Part shown: positions 6,403-12,688 of the stretch, in pieces
How positions within the stretch are numbered: position 1 is the first letter of the stretch
Layout: the number at the start of each line of letters is the position of its first letter
Origin: Puniceicoccales bacterium
Lineage (GTDB): Bacteria > Verrucomicrobiota > Verrucomicrobiia > Opitutales > LL51
DNA length: 12,688 nucleotides
Assembly (NCBI GenBank): GCA_031259665.1
Contig: JAIRLD010000113.1
Coordinates: 1-12,688, forward strand
Reading direction: 5' to 3'
Notes under the pieces: model-generated
Databases searched by the model: none
The model's input: only the letters and a program-made list of their open reading frames with translations
What the model was told of the DNA's origin: nothing
Made by a program: the position numbers and the translations under genes

Positions 6403-7064
6403 TCAATCAAATTTTGCCGCCATCTTCCGATAATTTTCTGCGACCGCTGACCAATCGACAATTTTCCAAAATGATTCGAAATAGTCAGCCTTGCGGTTTT
6501 TATATGCCAGGTAATAGGCGTGTTCCCAGAGATCAAGCGTAAAAATAGGGAGTCCAAAGGTTTTTTTCGTTCGATTTTCTGCCATCTGTGGATGGTCATG
6601 GTTTAGGGTCGTCGAAATAAAAAGTTCTTTCAAATTTTTTTCAGAAATATTGAGCCAAGCCCAACCGCTTCCCAAATGACCCATCGCCGCAAGTGTAAAT
6701 CTTTCTTTGAATTCAGACAGTGATCCGAAGGCATTGTGAATTACTTTTTCCAAATCTTCGGGGAGATATTCATTATTTTTTCATAGGGTTTTAAAATATC
6801 CCAAAAGAAAGTGTGGTTCGCATGACCACCCGCATTGAAGCGGACCGCGTCGCGATGAGGTTCTGGAATTCGGGAATAGTGACCATCGGCAATAAAATTG
6901 TCGATATTTTCCGGAGCCGAATAGTCTAATTTTTGTAACAATTCATTTAATTTATTAACATATGCGGCATGGTGTTTCCCGTGGTGCAACGCTAGCATCT
7001 CCGCCGTAAACACCGGTTCCAGCGCCTCGTAGGCATATTTCAATGGAGGTAGATCATATCGCAT
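6403..7064 (-). pseudogene. sodA: Fe/Mn superoxide dismutase, split by a one-base deletion
   Basis: The enzyme converts superoxide to oxygen and hydrogen peroxide. The first frame starts at ATG 7064 (MRYDLPPLKYAYEALEP) and holds metal ligands His27 (LALHHGKHHAAYV) and His84 (GGHANHTFFW), then stops at 6741. The rest continues in the -1 frame to 6403 with IHNAFGSLSEFKERF, MGHLGSGWAWL and the last ligands Asp and His in LDLWEHAYYL. Adding one base to the four-G run at 6760-6763 (C run in the gene) restores NISPEDLEKVIHNAFGS and a normal ~220-residue enzyme. All four ligands survive. GGHANH resembles Mn-type enzymes; the usual tuning Gln of the NQD motif is His here (LNHDHP). Either the gene is newly broken or the deletion is an error. 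It is first in a pair with the hydrolase gene, 6 nt downstream. No Shine-Dalgarno is visible before the ATG. Confidence 0.9.
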
Positions 7065-7070
7065 GGCTAA

Positions 7071-7099
7071 ATCTAAAATGCGTCGTCCCCAAAAGTCAA
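7071..7099 (-). promoter_or_regulatory. sodA: Weak candidate promoter for sod
   Basis: On the - strand TTGACT (7099-7094) and TTAGAT (7076-7071) are 17 nt apart. The -10 match is poor, and the start site would fall at or beside the ATG, giving a leaderless transcript. That would agree with the missing ribosome binding site but is not established. Confidence 0.25.
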
Positions 7100-7123
7100 T
7101 TAAAATAAATTAAGATAAATAAC

Positions 7124-7151
7124 TTGACATATTTCAAACGATAAAAAGAAT
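7124..7151 (+). promoter_or_regulatory. Candidate sigma-70-type promoter for the small gene
   Basis: A perfect TTGACA (7124-7129) is followed, 16 nt later, by AAGAAT (7146-7151), four of six matches to TATAAT. It points at the 34-codon gene. The implied leader is short and would begin near the GGAG ribosome binding site at 7158-7161. Confidence 0.4.
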
Positions 7152-7172
7152 TAATAGGGAGTTAGAATAGTG

Positions 7173-7277
7173 ATGCGAAAAAATGTAAAAATTAAAAAAA
7201 TACTAAAACGTATTGCGCTTGGAGGTATTCTGTGGAGCGTAGCGAGTGCGATTTACGGGGCAAACGCCTCCATTTGA
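7173..7277 (+). CDS. 34-residue signal-peptide-like small protein
   Basis: I do not recognise this gene. It encodes a strongly basic N terminus (MRKNVKIKKILKR), a hydrophobic core (IALGGILWSVASAIYG) and an apparent signal peptidase I site (ANA before Ser), then stops two residues later. The product is thus almost only a signal peptide or a short single-pass membrane peptide. A ribosome binding site, GGAG at 7158-7161, stands 8 nt before GTG 7170, which is in frame with and adjacent to ATG 7173; either may start translation. A TTGACA promoter candidate lies just upstream. It is divergent from sod and convergent with atpC. It may be a genuine small membrane protein or toxin-like peptide, or the 5' stump of a secreted protein whose body was deleted; the 45 nt to atpC show no continuation. 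Confidence 0.5.
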   Translation: MRKNVKIKKILKRIALGGILWSVASAIYGANASI

Positions 7278-7322
7278 TCAATGATTTAAATAAAAAATTT
7301 AGAGAAAGCAGAAATAAAAGTT

Positions 7323-7733
7323 TTATTTTTGCAGTTTTTTATTCAACTCGGCTCGAATCTTAGCCTCCAGCTGATCGAGTTCGTTTTGTTCCAAGTTACC
7401 TTGACTAATTGTCGCTTTTAGAGCTTCCTTGGCTAAAGTTTTTGCATTTTCTGCCGTTGTCGCTGATCCTAGGCCGTAGATGTCAACGGCCTCTTCGACC
7501 ACCAATATGGCCCAATCGTTCTCTAGTTTCAAAATTCCGGACGACGTTGCGATCGTTTCCATTTGTCCATGAGGCAATTTCAGATGTGTACTACCCACCT
7601 CTAAAAGTGCAACGATCGGACGGTGCTCCGGCAATATTTCCATTTCGCCCAGTGTAGACTCGACCACCAATGACGTAACTTCCTTGGAACATATTACCCG
7701 GTGCGGCGTTATAATTTCTACAAAAAGTGCCAT
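7323..7733 (-). CDS. atpC: F-type ATP synthase epsilon subunit
   Basis: Epsilon is part of the central stalk of the F1 motor and can inhibit ATP hydrolysis. The 136-residue product has the N-terminal beta-sandwich (FVEIITPHRVICSKEVTSLVVES, then the conserved GEMEILPEHRPIVALLEVG) and a C-terminal helical hairpin from about residue 90 (ATTAENAKTLAKEALKA to ELDQLEAKIRAELNKKLQ). Length is typical. The start is ATG 7733-7731, which leaves 1 nt after the atpD stop; a longer open frame to 7769 would only retranslate the end of atpD. It is the last gene of the atpG-atpD-atpC run. No clear hairpin terminator follows within 60 nt. Confidence 0.96.
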   Translation of the reverse strand: MALFVEIITPHRVICSKEVTSLVVESTLGEMEILPEHRPIVALLEVGSTHLKLPHGQMETIATSSGILKLENDWAILVVEEAVDIYGLGSATTAENAKTLAKEALKATISQGNLEQNELDQLEAKIRAELNKKLQK

Positions 7734-7734
7734 G

Positions 7735-9141
7735 CTATTTCTTTGTTCCAATGACTTCGTCGATTCCACCCTTCATGTAAAAATCATTCTCGGAAATGTG
7801 ATCCAATTCGCCATCTAAAATCATCGCAAATCCGCGAACGGTCTCCTTAGCCGAAACATACTTGCCTTCTATCCCTGTAAATGCTTCCGCCGTATGGAAG
7901 GGCTGCGATAAAAATTTCTGAATCTTTCGCGCACGCGTCACCGTCAGTTTATCCTCATCCGACAGCTCGTCCATACCGAGAATGGCAATGATATCCTGTA
8001 ATTCTTTGTATTTTTGTAAAACCGCCTGGACCCCTCGCGCCACATCGAAATGCTCCTGACCCACAATTTTCGGATCGAGCGCCTTCGACGTCGATGCCAA
8101 AGGGTCAACCGCCGGAAATAATGCCAACGCCGCAATCTTTCGGTCCAAAACGAGGGTCGAATCCAAATGGGCAAACGTATTCGCCGGTGCCGGATCCGTT
8201 AGGTCATCCGCAGGAATATATACCGCCTGAAAGGACGTAATGGAACCGTTTTTCGTCGACGTAATGCGCTCCTGCAATTGCCCCATCTCCTGGCTGAGCG
8301 TCGGCTGATAACCTACCGCCGATGGCGATCGCCCCAGTAATGCCGAAACTTCTGAACCCGCCTGTGAAAATCGGAAAATGTTGTCGATAAATAGGAGTAC
8401 GTCCTGATGGTGCTCATCGCGGAAATATTCCGCAATGGTTAGGCCCGTTAACCCGACGCGCATTCGCGCTCCCGGGGGCTCATTCATCTGTCCAAAAACG
8501 AGCGTTACCTTTGATTTTTCCGGCTCCTCCTCGTTGATGACACCCGATCCGGCCATCTCGTGAAATAAATCGTTGCCCTCCCGGGAACGCTCGCCGACAC
8601 CGGCAAATACCGAAAATCCACCGTGACCAATGGCAATGTTATTGATGAGCTCCGTGATGACTACTGTCTTACCAACCCCCGCACCACCAAAGGCTCCAAT
8701 CTTGCCTCCCTTCACAAAGGGACAAATCAAGTCGATGACCTTAATCCCCGTCTCTAAAATTTCGGAATTGATGTCCTGATCCAATAGGGTGGGTGCAGGA
8801 CGGTGAATGGGTAACTTTTTTTCGCATCGTACTTCTCCGCGACCATCGATCGGATTTCCCGTTACATTTAAAATTCGACCCAATACACCATCGCCCACCG
8901 GAACGGTAATCGTCTCTCCCGTATCCCATACCGCTATTCCACGACGTAGGCCATCCGTTGCTGACATCGCAACGGTACGTACGACACCGTCACCGACGTG
9001 TTGCTGAACCTCTAAAATGATTTGTTTCTGTCCCTCTTGCGGTACCTCTAGGGCATTGTAAATGCTCGGAATTCGATCGCGCTCGAATTGCACGTCTACC
9101 ACGGCCCCCATGACTTGTATAATCTTTCCTGCATTTTCCAT
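7735..9141 (-). CDS. atpD: F-type ATP synthase beta subunit
   Basis: Beta carries the catalytic sites of F1 and makes ATP from ADP and phosphate. The 468-residue product is full length and highly conserved: N-terminal barrel GKIIQVMGAVVDVQF, Walker A GGAGVGKT (152-159), GERSREGNDL with the catalytic Glu184, Walker B VLLFID (248-253), PSAVGYQPTLSQEMG, and the C-terminal DELSDEDKLTVTRARKIQKF with LSQPF. Small departures are a Cys in DLICPFVKGG, where Ala is common, and LGRSPSAVGY, where Met or Ile is common. It starts at ATG 9141, 6 nt after the atpG stop, with GAGG close upstream, and its stop is 1 nt from atpC, so the three genes are surely cotranscribed. Confidence 0.99.
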   Translation of the reverse strand: MENAGKIIQVMGAVVDVQFERDRIPSIYNALEVPQEGQKQIILEVQQHVGDGVVRTVAMSATDGLRRGIAVWDTGETITVPVGDGVLGRILNVTGNPIDGRGEVRCEKKLPIHRPAPTLLDQDINSEILETGIKVIDLICPFVKGGKIGAFGGAGVGKTVVITELINNIAIGHGGFSVFAGVGERSREGNDLFHEMAGSGVINEEEPEKSKVTLVFGQMNEPPGARMRVGLTGLTIAEYFRDEHHQDVLLFIDNIFRFSQAGSEVSALLGRSPSAVGYQPTLSQEMGQLQERITSTKNGSITSFQAVYIPADDLTDPAPANTFAHLDSTLVLDRKIAALALFPAVDPLASTSKALDPKIVGQEHFDVARGVQAVLQKYKELQDIIAILGMDELSDEDKLTVTRARKIQKFLSQPFHTAEAFTGIEGKYVSAKETVRGFAMILDGELDHISENDFYMKGGIDEVIGTKK

Positions 9142-9147
9142 AAGCCT

Positions 9148-10026
9148 CTAACTACCCTCCGTTATCGATGTGGCAAGTTCCATGATCTCATTCGTAATCG
9201 CGTATTGCCGCGCCTTATTGTACTCCAATTTCAATTCCTGTGAAAGCGATTCCGCATTATCGGTCGCGTTCTTCATCGCTACCATCCGCGCACTGTGCTC
9301 CGACGCCTTCGCTTCCAATAGCACCTGATGTAAATTATACTTGAGAAAAATTCTCGCAATATGATCGATAATTTGTAGAATATCCGGCTCAAAAAGTAAC
9401 CCCCGGGTATCCCGTTGAAAATGTTTCGGTTCGAGATTCGCCGATCTTAACATCTGATTGAAAACATCGTGAAATCCTTCCATGGGTAACATTCGCTGTA
9501 AGAAAGGTGCATAGGTCAAAGTATTAATAAATTTCTGGTATAAAACCTCCACGCTATCGATTTCTCCCTCCAAATATAACTTGGAAATAAGATCGCAAAT
9601 CCCCAGAACCTCGTGGTACTGCACCCGATCGTTGATCGAAAAACTGGCCAATAACGGACGTTTCGTACGGCTTAAAAACTGCATCGCCTTGCGCCCAACC
9701 GATATGAAATACGCCTCCTCCTTTGGAATGGATTTGAAAAGTACATTATTCAATACGCCACATAACCCCTTATCCGTCCCAACAACGATAACGCAACGTT
9801 TCTTCACTTCGCGGGGAATAAAAAAAGGATGCCCATTTTTCTGAATCTTTTTCTCCGAAAGACAACAAATAATCTCCGACAAATGTAACAAATAAGGGCG
9901 ACTGCTCACCGCAAAATCTTGAGCTCGTCTCATCTTCGAAGCCGCAACAAGTTGCATCGCCTGCGTAATCTTCGATACACTGTCGACCGCTCGTATCCGA
10001 TTCTTAACTTCTTTTACCCCTTTCAT
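9148..10026 (-). CDS. atpG: F-type ATP synthase gamma subunit
   Basis: Gamma is the rotating central shaft that couples proton flow in Fo to catalysis in F1. The 292-residue product has the hallmark N-terminal helix (VKNRIRAVDSVSKITQAMQLVAASKMRRA), the Rossmann-like middle with VVGTDKGLCGVLNN, and the C-terminal helix with SARMVAMKNATDNA, then LELEYN-like KLEYNKARQYAITNEIMEL. Length is normal. ATG 10026-10024 is preceded by GGAG about 10 nt upstream. A 38-nt gap separates it from the antiporter gene and 6 nt from atpD. The usual upstream partner atpA is absent, which is unusual for this subunit. Confidence 0.97.
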   Translation of the reverse strand: MKGVKEVKNRIRAVDSVSKITQAMQLVAASKMRRAQDFAVSSRPYLLHLSEIICCLSEKKIQKNGHPFFIPREVKKRCVIVVGTDKGLCGVLNNVLFKSIPKEEAYFISVGRKAMQFLSRTKRPLLASFSINDRVQYHEVLGICDLISKLYLEGEIDSVEVLYQKFINTLTYAPFLQRMLPMEGFHDVFNQMLRSANLEPKHFQRDTRGLLFEPDILQIIDHIARIFLKYNLHQVLLEAKASEHSARMVAMKNATDNAESLSQELKLEYNKARQYAITNEIMELATSITEGS

Positions 10027-10064
10027 ACACCCTGTACTCCACTTTCCGCCCTGTAATGTAAAAG

Positions 10065-12377
10065 TTACGGTGCGAGAGTCAACTCCGATTCCTTTAATTT
10101 TTCGATGGCCTGTTTAGGCCCCGTCAAAATTAAAATATCATCCTTCTCCAAAAGCATTAATGGATTCGGCGCGGTAATCTTTTCGCCACATCGCTGAATA
10201 CCTGCGATATTAACTCCAAAACGACTACGAATCTCCGTTTCTGCAATCGTTTTCCCAAAAAATGTACTCGTCGGCGTGATGCAGTAATTATCGATGGCAA
10301 ATTCCATACGGCTCGCCCGAACGGCCTCGTTGACCTCTTCACTCAAAAGTTTCATCGCCGCTTCAATTTGCTCCGCCTCTCCCATCAACAGTAAATGATC
10401 ATCGGGGAATAGAATGGCGTCCGGCGAAGGTGAGTAGCAGGTGTAGCCACTCCGCGAAACGGCTGCAATCGTTGTTCCCGTATTTTCACGAATTTTTAAT
10501 CCCGAAATCTTCTTGCCCACGTAGGCGCTATTCTTCGGCAAACGGTAGTTTCTAATCTGCACGGACCAGGGATACTTTTCCTTTACTTTTTGTAAAATCG
10601 TGCTGCGATATTCATCTTCTTTCTCGTGAACTTCGGCGATAAACGTCTCCCGAAACATCCGTTCAAAACGATTGTTTGACTTCAATAAATCACGCCAGAA
10701 AAATATCCCCTGTAATCCCGATAGCAAAACGAAGACCGTCAATGGATAACCCGTCGGAATGTAATTCGAAGAGACGGATACAAAAATAACCCCGAAAAAT
10801 AATAGAACAATTCCTAAAACGGTATGGCGCATGACCTGAATGCTGCGATTATCCTGCCTGCCGACATGGTCAATGGAAGCAAAAATTTTGTCCCAAATTA
10901 AACTAATAATGGCATCGATATTCCGTACCACTCCCGCAAAAATAGGCATAACAATAAAAGCGGCGACACCCCATACGACGATGAGCGACAACATTTCACG
11001 ACCCGTCGTAAATGAAAATGTATCGCCGCCGACTAAACTCGACAGGTAAGACGATAGGCCCATTAGACCCACAACGAGCAGAAAATACCAAATGAGGCGC
11101 AATAGAAACCCCTTTGCCTCCCGTAGGAGCGTCATTTTTTCCACCTCCATCTTAGCGACCTGGAGAAAATTTAAATAAAACTGCCCCATGTTGCAAACCG
11201 CTTTGGGTGCAATCTTCGTCAATATCCCATAAAACGGCTCAATGTATTTCCGGAGCAGCGAACCTAAAACAATCTTGAAAACCGAAACTCCAACCGCTAG
11301 CGTCATCAGCGAAGGATCCGTTACACCTAACGAATTGCCCAACGCGGCAATGACGAAACTGAATTCTCCGATCTGTGCCTTGTAAATCGCAGTGTAAAAG
11401 GAGGTCTTCGATTCCTCCCCCGAAAGAAATAACCCAAACCAACAAACGAAAATTTGTGCCACCGTTACCACTAAACTAATCACCACTATCGCTAGCCAAT
11501 GTTCCGAAATTTTTACGGGATCGATCAACATCCCAATCGTAACAAAAAATACCGCACAAAAAATATTCCGTAACGGCTCCGTCACCTCATTAATTTTATG
11601 GGCAATAATCGACTGGGATAAAACCGATCCCGCTAGAAATGCACCCAACTCCGCCGAAAAATGCATCTTATCCGCAATTTCTCCCAAAAATAATGCAAAG
11701 CCAACGGCAACTAAAACCAGCAGTTCCGTGGACCCCATTTTTTGTAACCAGAAGGCAATCTTCGCTCCAGAAAATCGTCCCAATACAAAAACCATCACCA
11801 CAAAAACCCCTACCAAAAAGGTAACCTGCCAAACCTCCTTCCATTCAAAAAATCCACTCGCCGAAATACCGGAAAGAACGATGAGTAACAATATCGCTAC
11901 GAAATCCTCCATCACCAAAACACCAATCGCCAGCTGCGCAAAGTGCGTACTCAGGGCATTCTGTTCCTTCAGTACGGGGATCGTCATCATCGTCGAACTA
12001 ATCGCCATGAGTGCCCCAAGAAATAAACCGTTCAGCCCCGACCAGCCTAGAAATTTCGCCGATAAAATCCCCACAAACATCATGACAACCGTCTGAAAAA
12101 TAACCACCAATAACGATGGCCCCAAGGTCCGCCGTAACTTGTCGAGATCAAATTCAAGGCCAATGTAAAACATCAAAAAAATGACCCCCAAATCACCAAA
12201 TTGATGCAAAATCTCATAGTTCTGTATGTACTGCGAAAAAAATAAATGGGGGCCAATGATCAGACCACTCAAAATATACCCCAGCAATAACGGCAATCGC
12301 AGGAAATGAAAAATAAAACCCGCTACCCCAGCTGTACCAATTAAAATTGCAAAATCGCGAATGAGTCCACCTTCCAT
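10065..12377 (-). CDS. CPA2 cation/proton antiporter with two RCK_C domains
   Basis: This is a monovalent cation:proton antiporter of the CPA2 (KefB/NapA-like) family, probably exchanging K+ or Na+ for H+ at the inner membrane. Of 770 residues, ~1-385 form the Na/H-exchanger core of about 12 helices. It includes LLGYILSGLIIGP (31-43), the helix with VMEDF (155-159, candidate ion-binding acids), FSAELGAFLAGSVLS (240-254) and FFVTIGMLIDP (277-287). A second membrane block of about four helices spans ~425-560. Two RCK_C (TrkA-C) regulatory domains follow at about 604-682 and 693-765. No TrkA-N nucleotide-binding domain is seen, unlike true KefB/KefC, so I give no symbol. It starts at ATG 12377 with no Shine-Dalgarno. 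It lies directly before atpG on the same strand, so cotranscription with ATP synthase genes is plausible; a shared role in proton or ion balance is inference. Confidence 0.92.
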   Translation of the reverse strand: MEGGLIRDFAILIGTAGVAGFIFHFLRLPLLLGYILSGLIIGPHLFFSQYIQNYEILHQFGDLGVIFLMFYIGLEFDLDKLRRTLGPSLLVVIFQTVVMMFVGILSAKFLGWSGLNGLFLGALMAISSTMMTIPVLKEQNALSTHFAQLAIGVLVMEDFVAILLLIVLSGISASGFFEWKEVWQVTFLVGVFVVMVFVLGRFSGAKIAFWLQKMGSTELLVLVAVGFALFLGEIADKMHFSAELGAFLAGSVLSQSIIAHKINEVTEPLRNIFCAVFFVTIGMLIDPVKISEHWLAIVVISLVVTVAQIFVCWFGLFLSGEESKTSFYTAIYKAQIGEFSFVIAALGNSLGVTDPSLMTLAVGVSVFKIVLGSLLRKYIEPFYGILTKIAPKAVCNMGQFYLNFLQVAKMEVEKMTLLREAKGFLLRLIWYFLLVVGLMGLSSYLSSLVGGDTFSFTTGREMLSLIVVWGVAAFIVMPIFAGVVRNIDAIISLIWDKIFASIDHVGRQDNRSIQVMRHTVLGIVLLFFGVIFVSVSSNYIPTGYPLTVFVLLSGLQGIFFWRDLLKSNNRFERMFRETFIAEVHEKEDEYRSTILQKVKEKYPWSVQIRNYRLPKNSAYVGKKISGLKIRENTGTTIAAVSRSGYTCYSPSPDAILFPDDHLLLMGEAEQIEAAMKLLSEEVNEAVRASRMEFAIDNYCITPTSTFFGKTIAETEIRSRFGVNIAGIQRCGEKITAPNPLMLLEKDDILILTGPKQAIEKLKESELTLAP

Positions 12378-12440
12378 AGATACATATATTAATGCCTTTA
12401 CCTAAATCGTAAACAAAAGAAATTTCAAGATCTAATTTTA

Positions 12441-12562
12441 TGGGGCTCCGGCTTGTTTATGGGGCTCCGCCCCATACCCCGCAAGGAGGCATAGCCTCCT
12501 TGACCTCCTTCGGCGGCCGGTCCTCGTCGCAGAATGCGACGAGGGCCGGCCGCAAGATCAAG
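12441..12562 (+). repeat. Dispersed multi-hairpin repeat, family B, copy 1
   Basis: Colinear with the complement of 5466-5584. It contains three hairpins: 12459-12465 with 12469-12475, 12482-12490 with 12494-12502 (9 bp, loop ata), and 12513-12531 with 12535-12553 (19 bp, one T-G wobble, loop gaa). The last shares the core cctcgtcgc/gcgacgagg with the terminator hairpin at 2782-2810. It lies upstream of both the antiporter gene and the right-edge gene, between divergent genes. Confidence 0.85.
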
Positions 12563-12612
12563 AATAGACTACGCGAATGGCGAAATGAGATGGCTTGAAT
12601 AAAAGGGGAAAG

Positions 12613-12650
12613 GGCTTAGGAGGATTAAATGAAAATTATTCCCCTAAGCT
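12613..12650 (+). promoter_or_regulatory. Hairpin around the ribosome binding site of the edge gene
   Basis: GCTTAGG (12614-12620) can pair with CCTAAGC (12643-12649), extended by a G-T pair. The loop holds the rest of AGGAGG and the ATG, and one arm takes in part of the Shine-Dalgarno. It could lower translation initiation, but a 7-bp stem with a 22-nt loop is weak. Confidence 0.25.
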
Positions 12651-12688
12651 TGATTGGATTATCTGTCGAAGGGGATGACCTTTGCAAG
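12629..12688 (+). CDS. Start of an unknown gene, cut by the right edge
   Basis: ATG 12629 opens a frame of 20 codons that continues past the edge (MKIIPLSLIGLSVEGDDLCK). A near-perfect ribosome binding site, AGGAGG at 12618-12623, precedes it by 5 nt, the strongest in the window. The short hydrophobic start could be the beginning of a signal peptide or a buried strand, but the acidic residues at 14-17 argue against a long hydrophobic core. Product unknown. It is divergent from the antiporter gene, with repeat B between them. Confidence 0.6.
   Translation, partial: MKIIPLSLIGLSVEGDDLCK

Noticed and set aside
7734..7769. Longer start of AtpC overlapping atpD
   Set aside because: The added residues are out-of-frame atpD sequence; ATG 7733 fits the family start and a 1-nt gap.
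11728..12096. 122-codon + strand open frame
   Set aside because: Antisense to the conserved membrane core of the antiporter; it lacks any recognisable domain and its composition mirrors that gene.
10065..12377. Naming the antiporter kefB
   Set aside because: It lacks the TrkA-N domain and glutathione-control features of KefB/KefC and has an extra membrane block, so only the family is supported.
12378..12430. Promoter for the antiporter gene
   Set aside because: TTTACG and TAATAT about 16 nt apart are visible on the - strand, but such matches are expected by chance in this AT-rich stretch.

Overview
The window reads as chromosome of a Gram-negative, probably host-associated bacterium. An F-type ATP synthase, MreBCD and a Mn-type superoxide dismutase sit beside two copies of a gene that looks like a eukaryotic ubiquitin-specific protease (USP, peptidase family C19). 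Such genes are typical of bacteria living in or on eukaryotic cells. A PVC-group bacterium (Verrucomicrobiota) is a guess from overall gene flavour and is not proven here. Genes are AT-leaning, while the intergenic regions carry very GC-rich palindromes.

Left block (1-2740, + strand): two tandem paralogous genes. The first runs in from beyond the left edge and begins with at least four 75-nt repeats that encode a Pro/Lys-rich 25-residue unit. Both then carry a Cys box (GLxNxEGxCFAxAxAQ) and a His box (HxIAYIK...NWxxFDN) in the order seen in USP deubiquitinases. The second copy is broken by a one-base deletion in a C run. A double GC-rich hairpin, likely a bidirectional terminator, follows.

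Middle block (2817-7064, - strand): a mreB-mreC-mreD cell-shape operon, then upstream of it a WalJ/YycJ-type metallo-beta-lactamase hydrolase and a superoxide dismutase. The dismutase is also split by a one-base deletion, in a G run on the + strand. Dispersed multi-hairpin repeats fill the spaces before mreB and after mreD. Between sod and the ATP synthase lies a 34-codon + strand gene that encodes little more than a signal peptide.

Right block (7323-12377, - strand): a CPA2-type cation/proton antiporter with two RCK_C domains, then atpG-atpD-atpC in one tight run. atpA and the other F-type genes are not next to atpG, so the ATP synthase operon is split. Beyond the antiporter lie another copy of a dispersed hairpin repeat and, at the right edge, the first 20 codons of a + strand gene with a strong ribosome binding site.

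Most notable are the USP-like gene pair with repeat-built N termini, two families of dispersed repeats made of consecutive hairpins whose stems differ between copies while staying paired, and the tiny signal-peptide gene.
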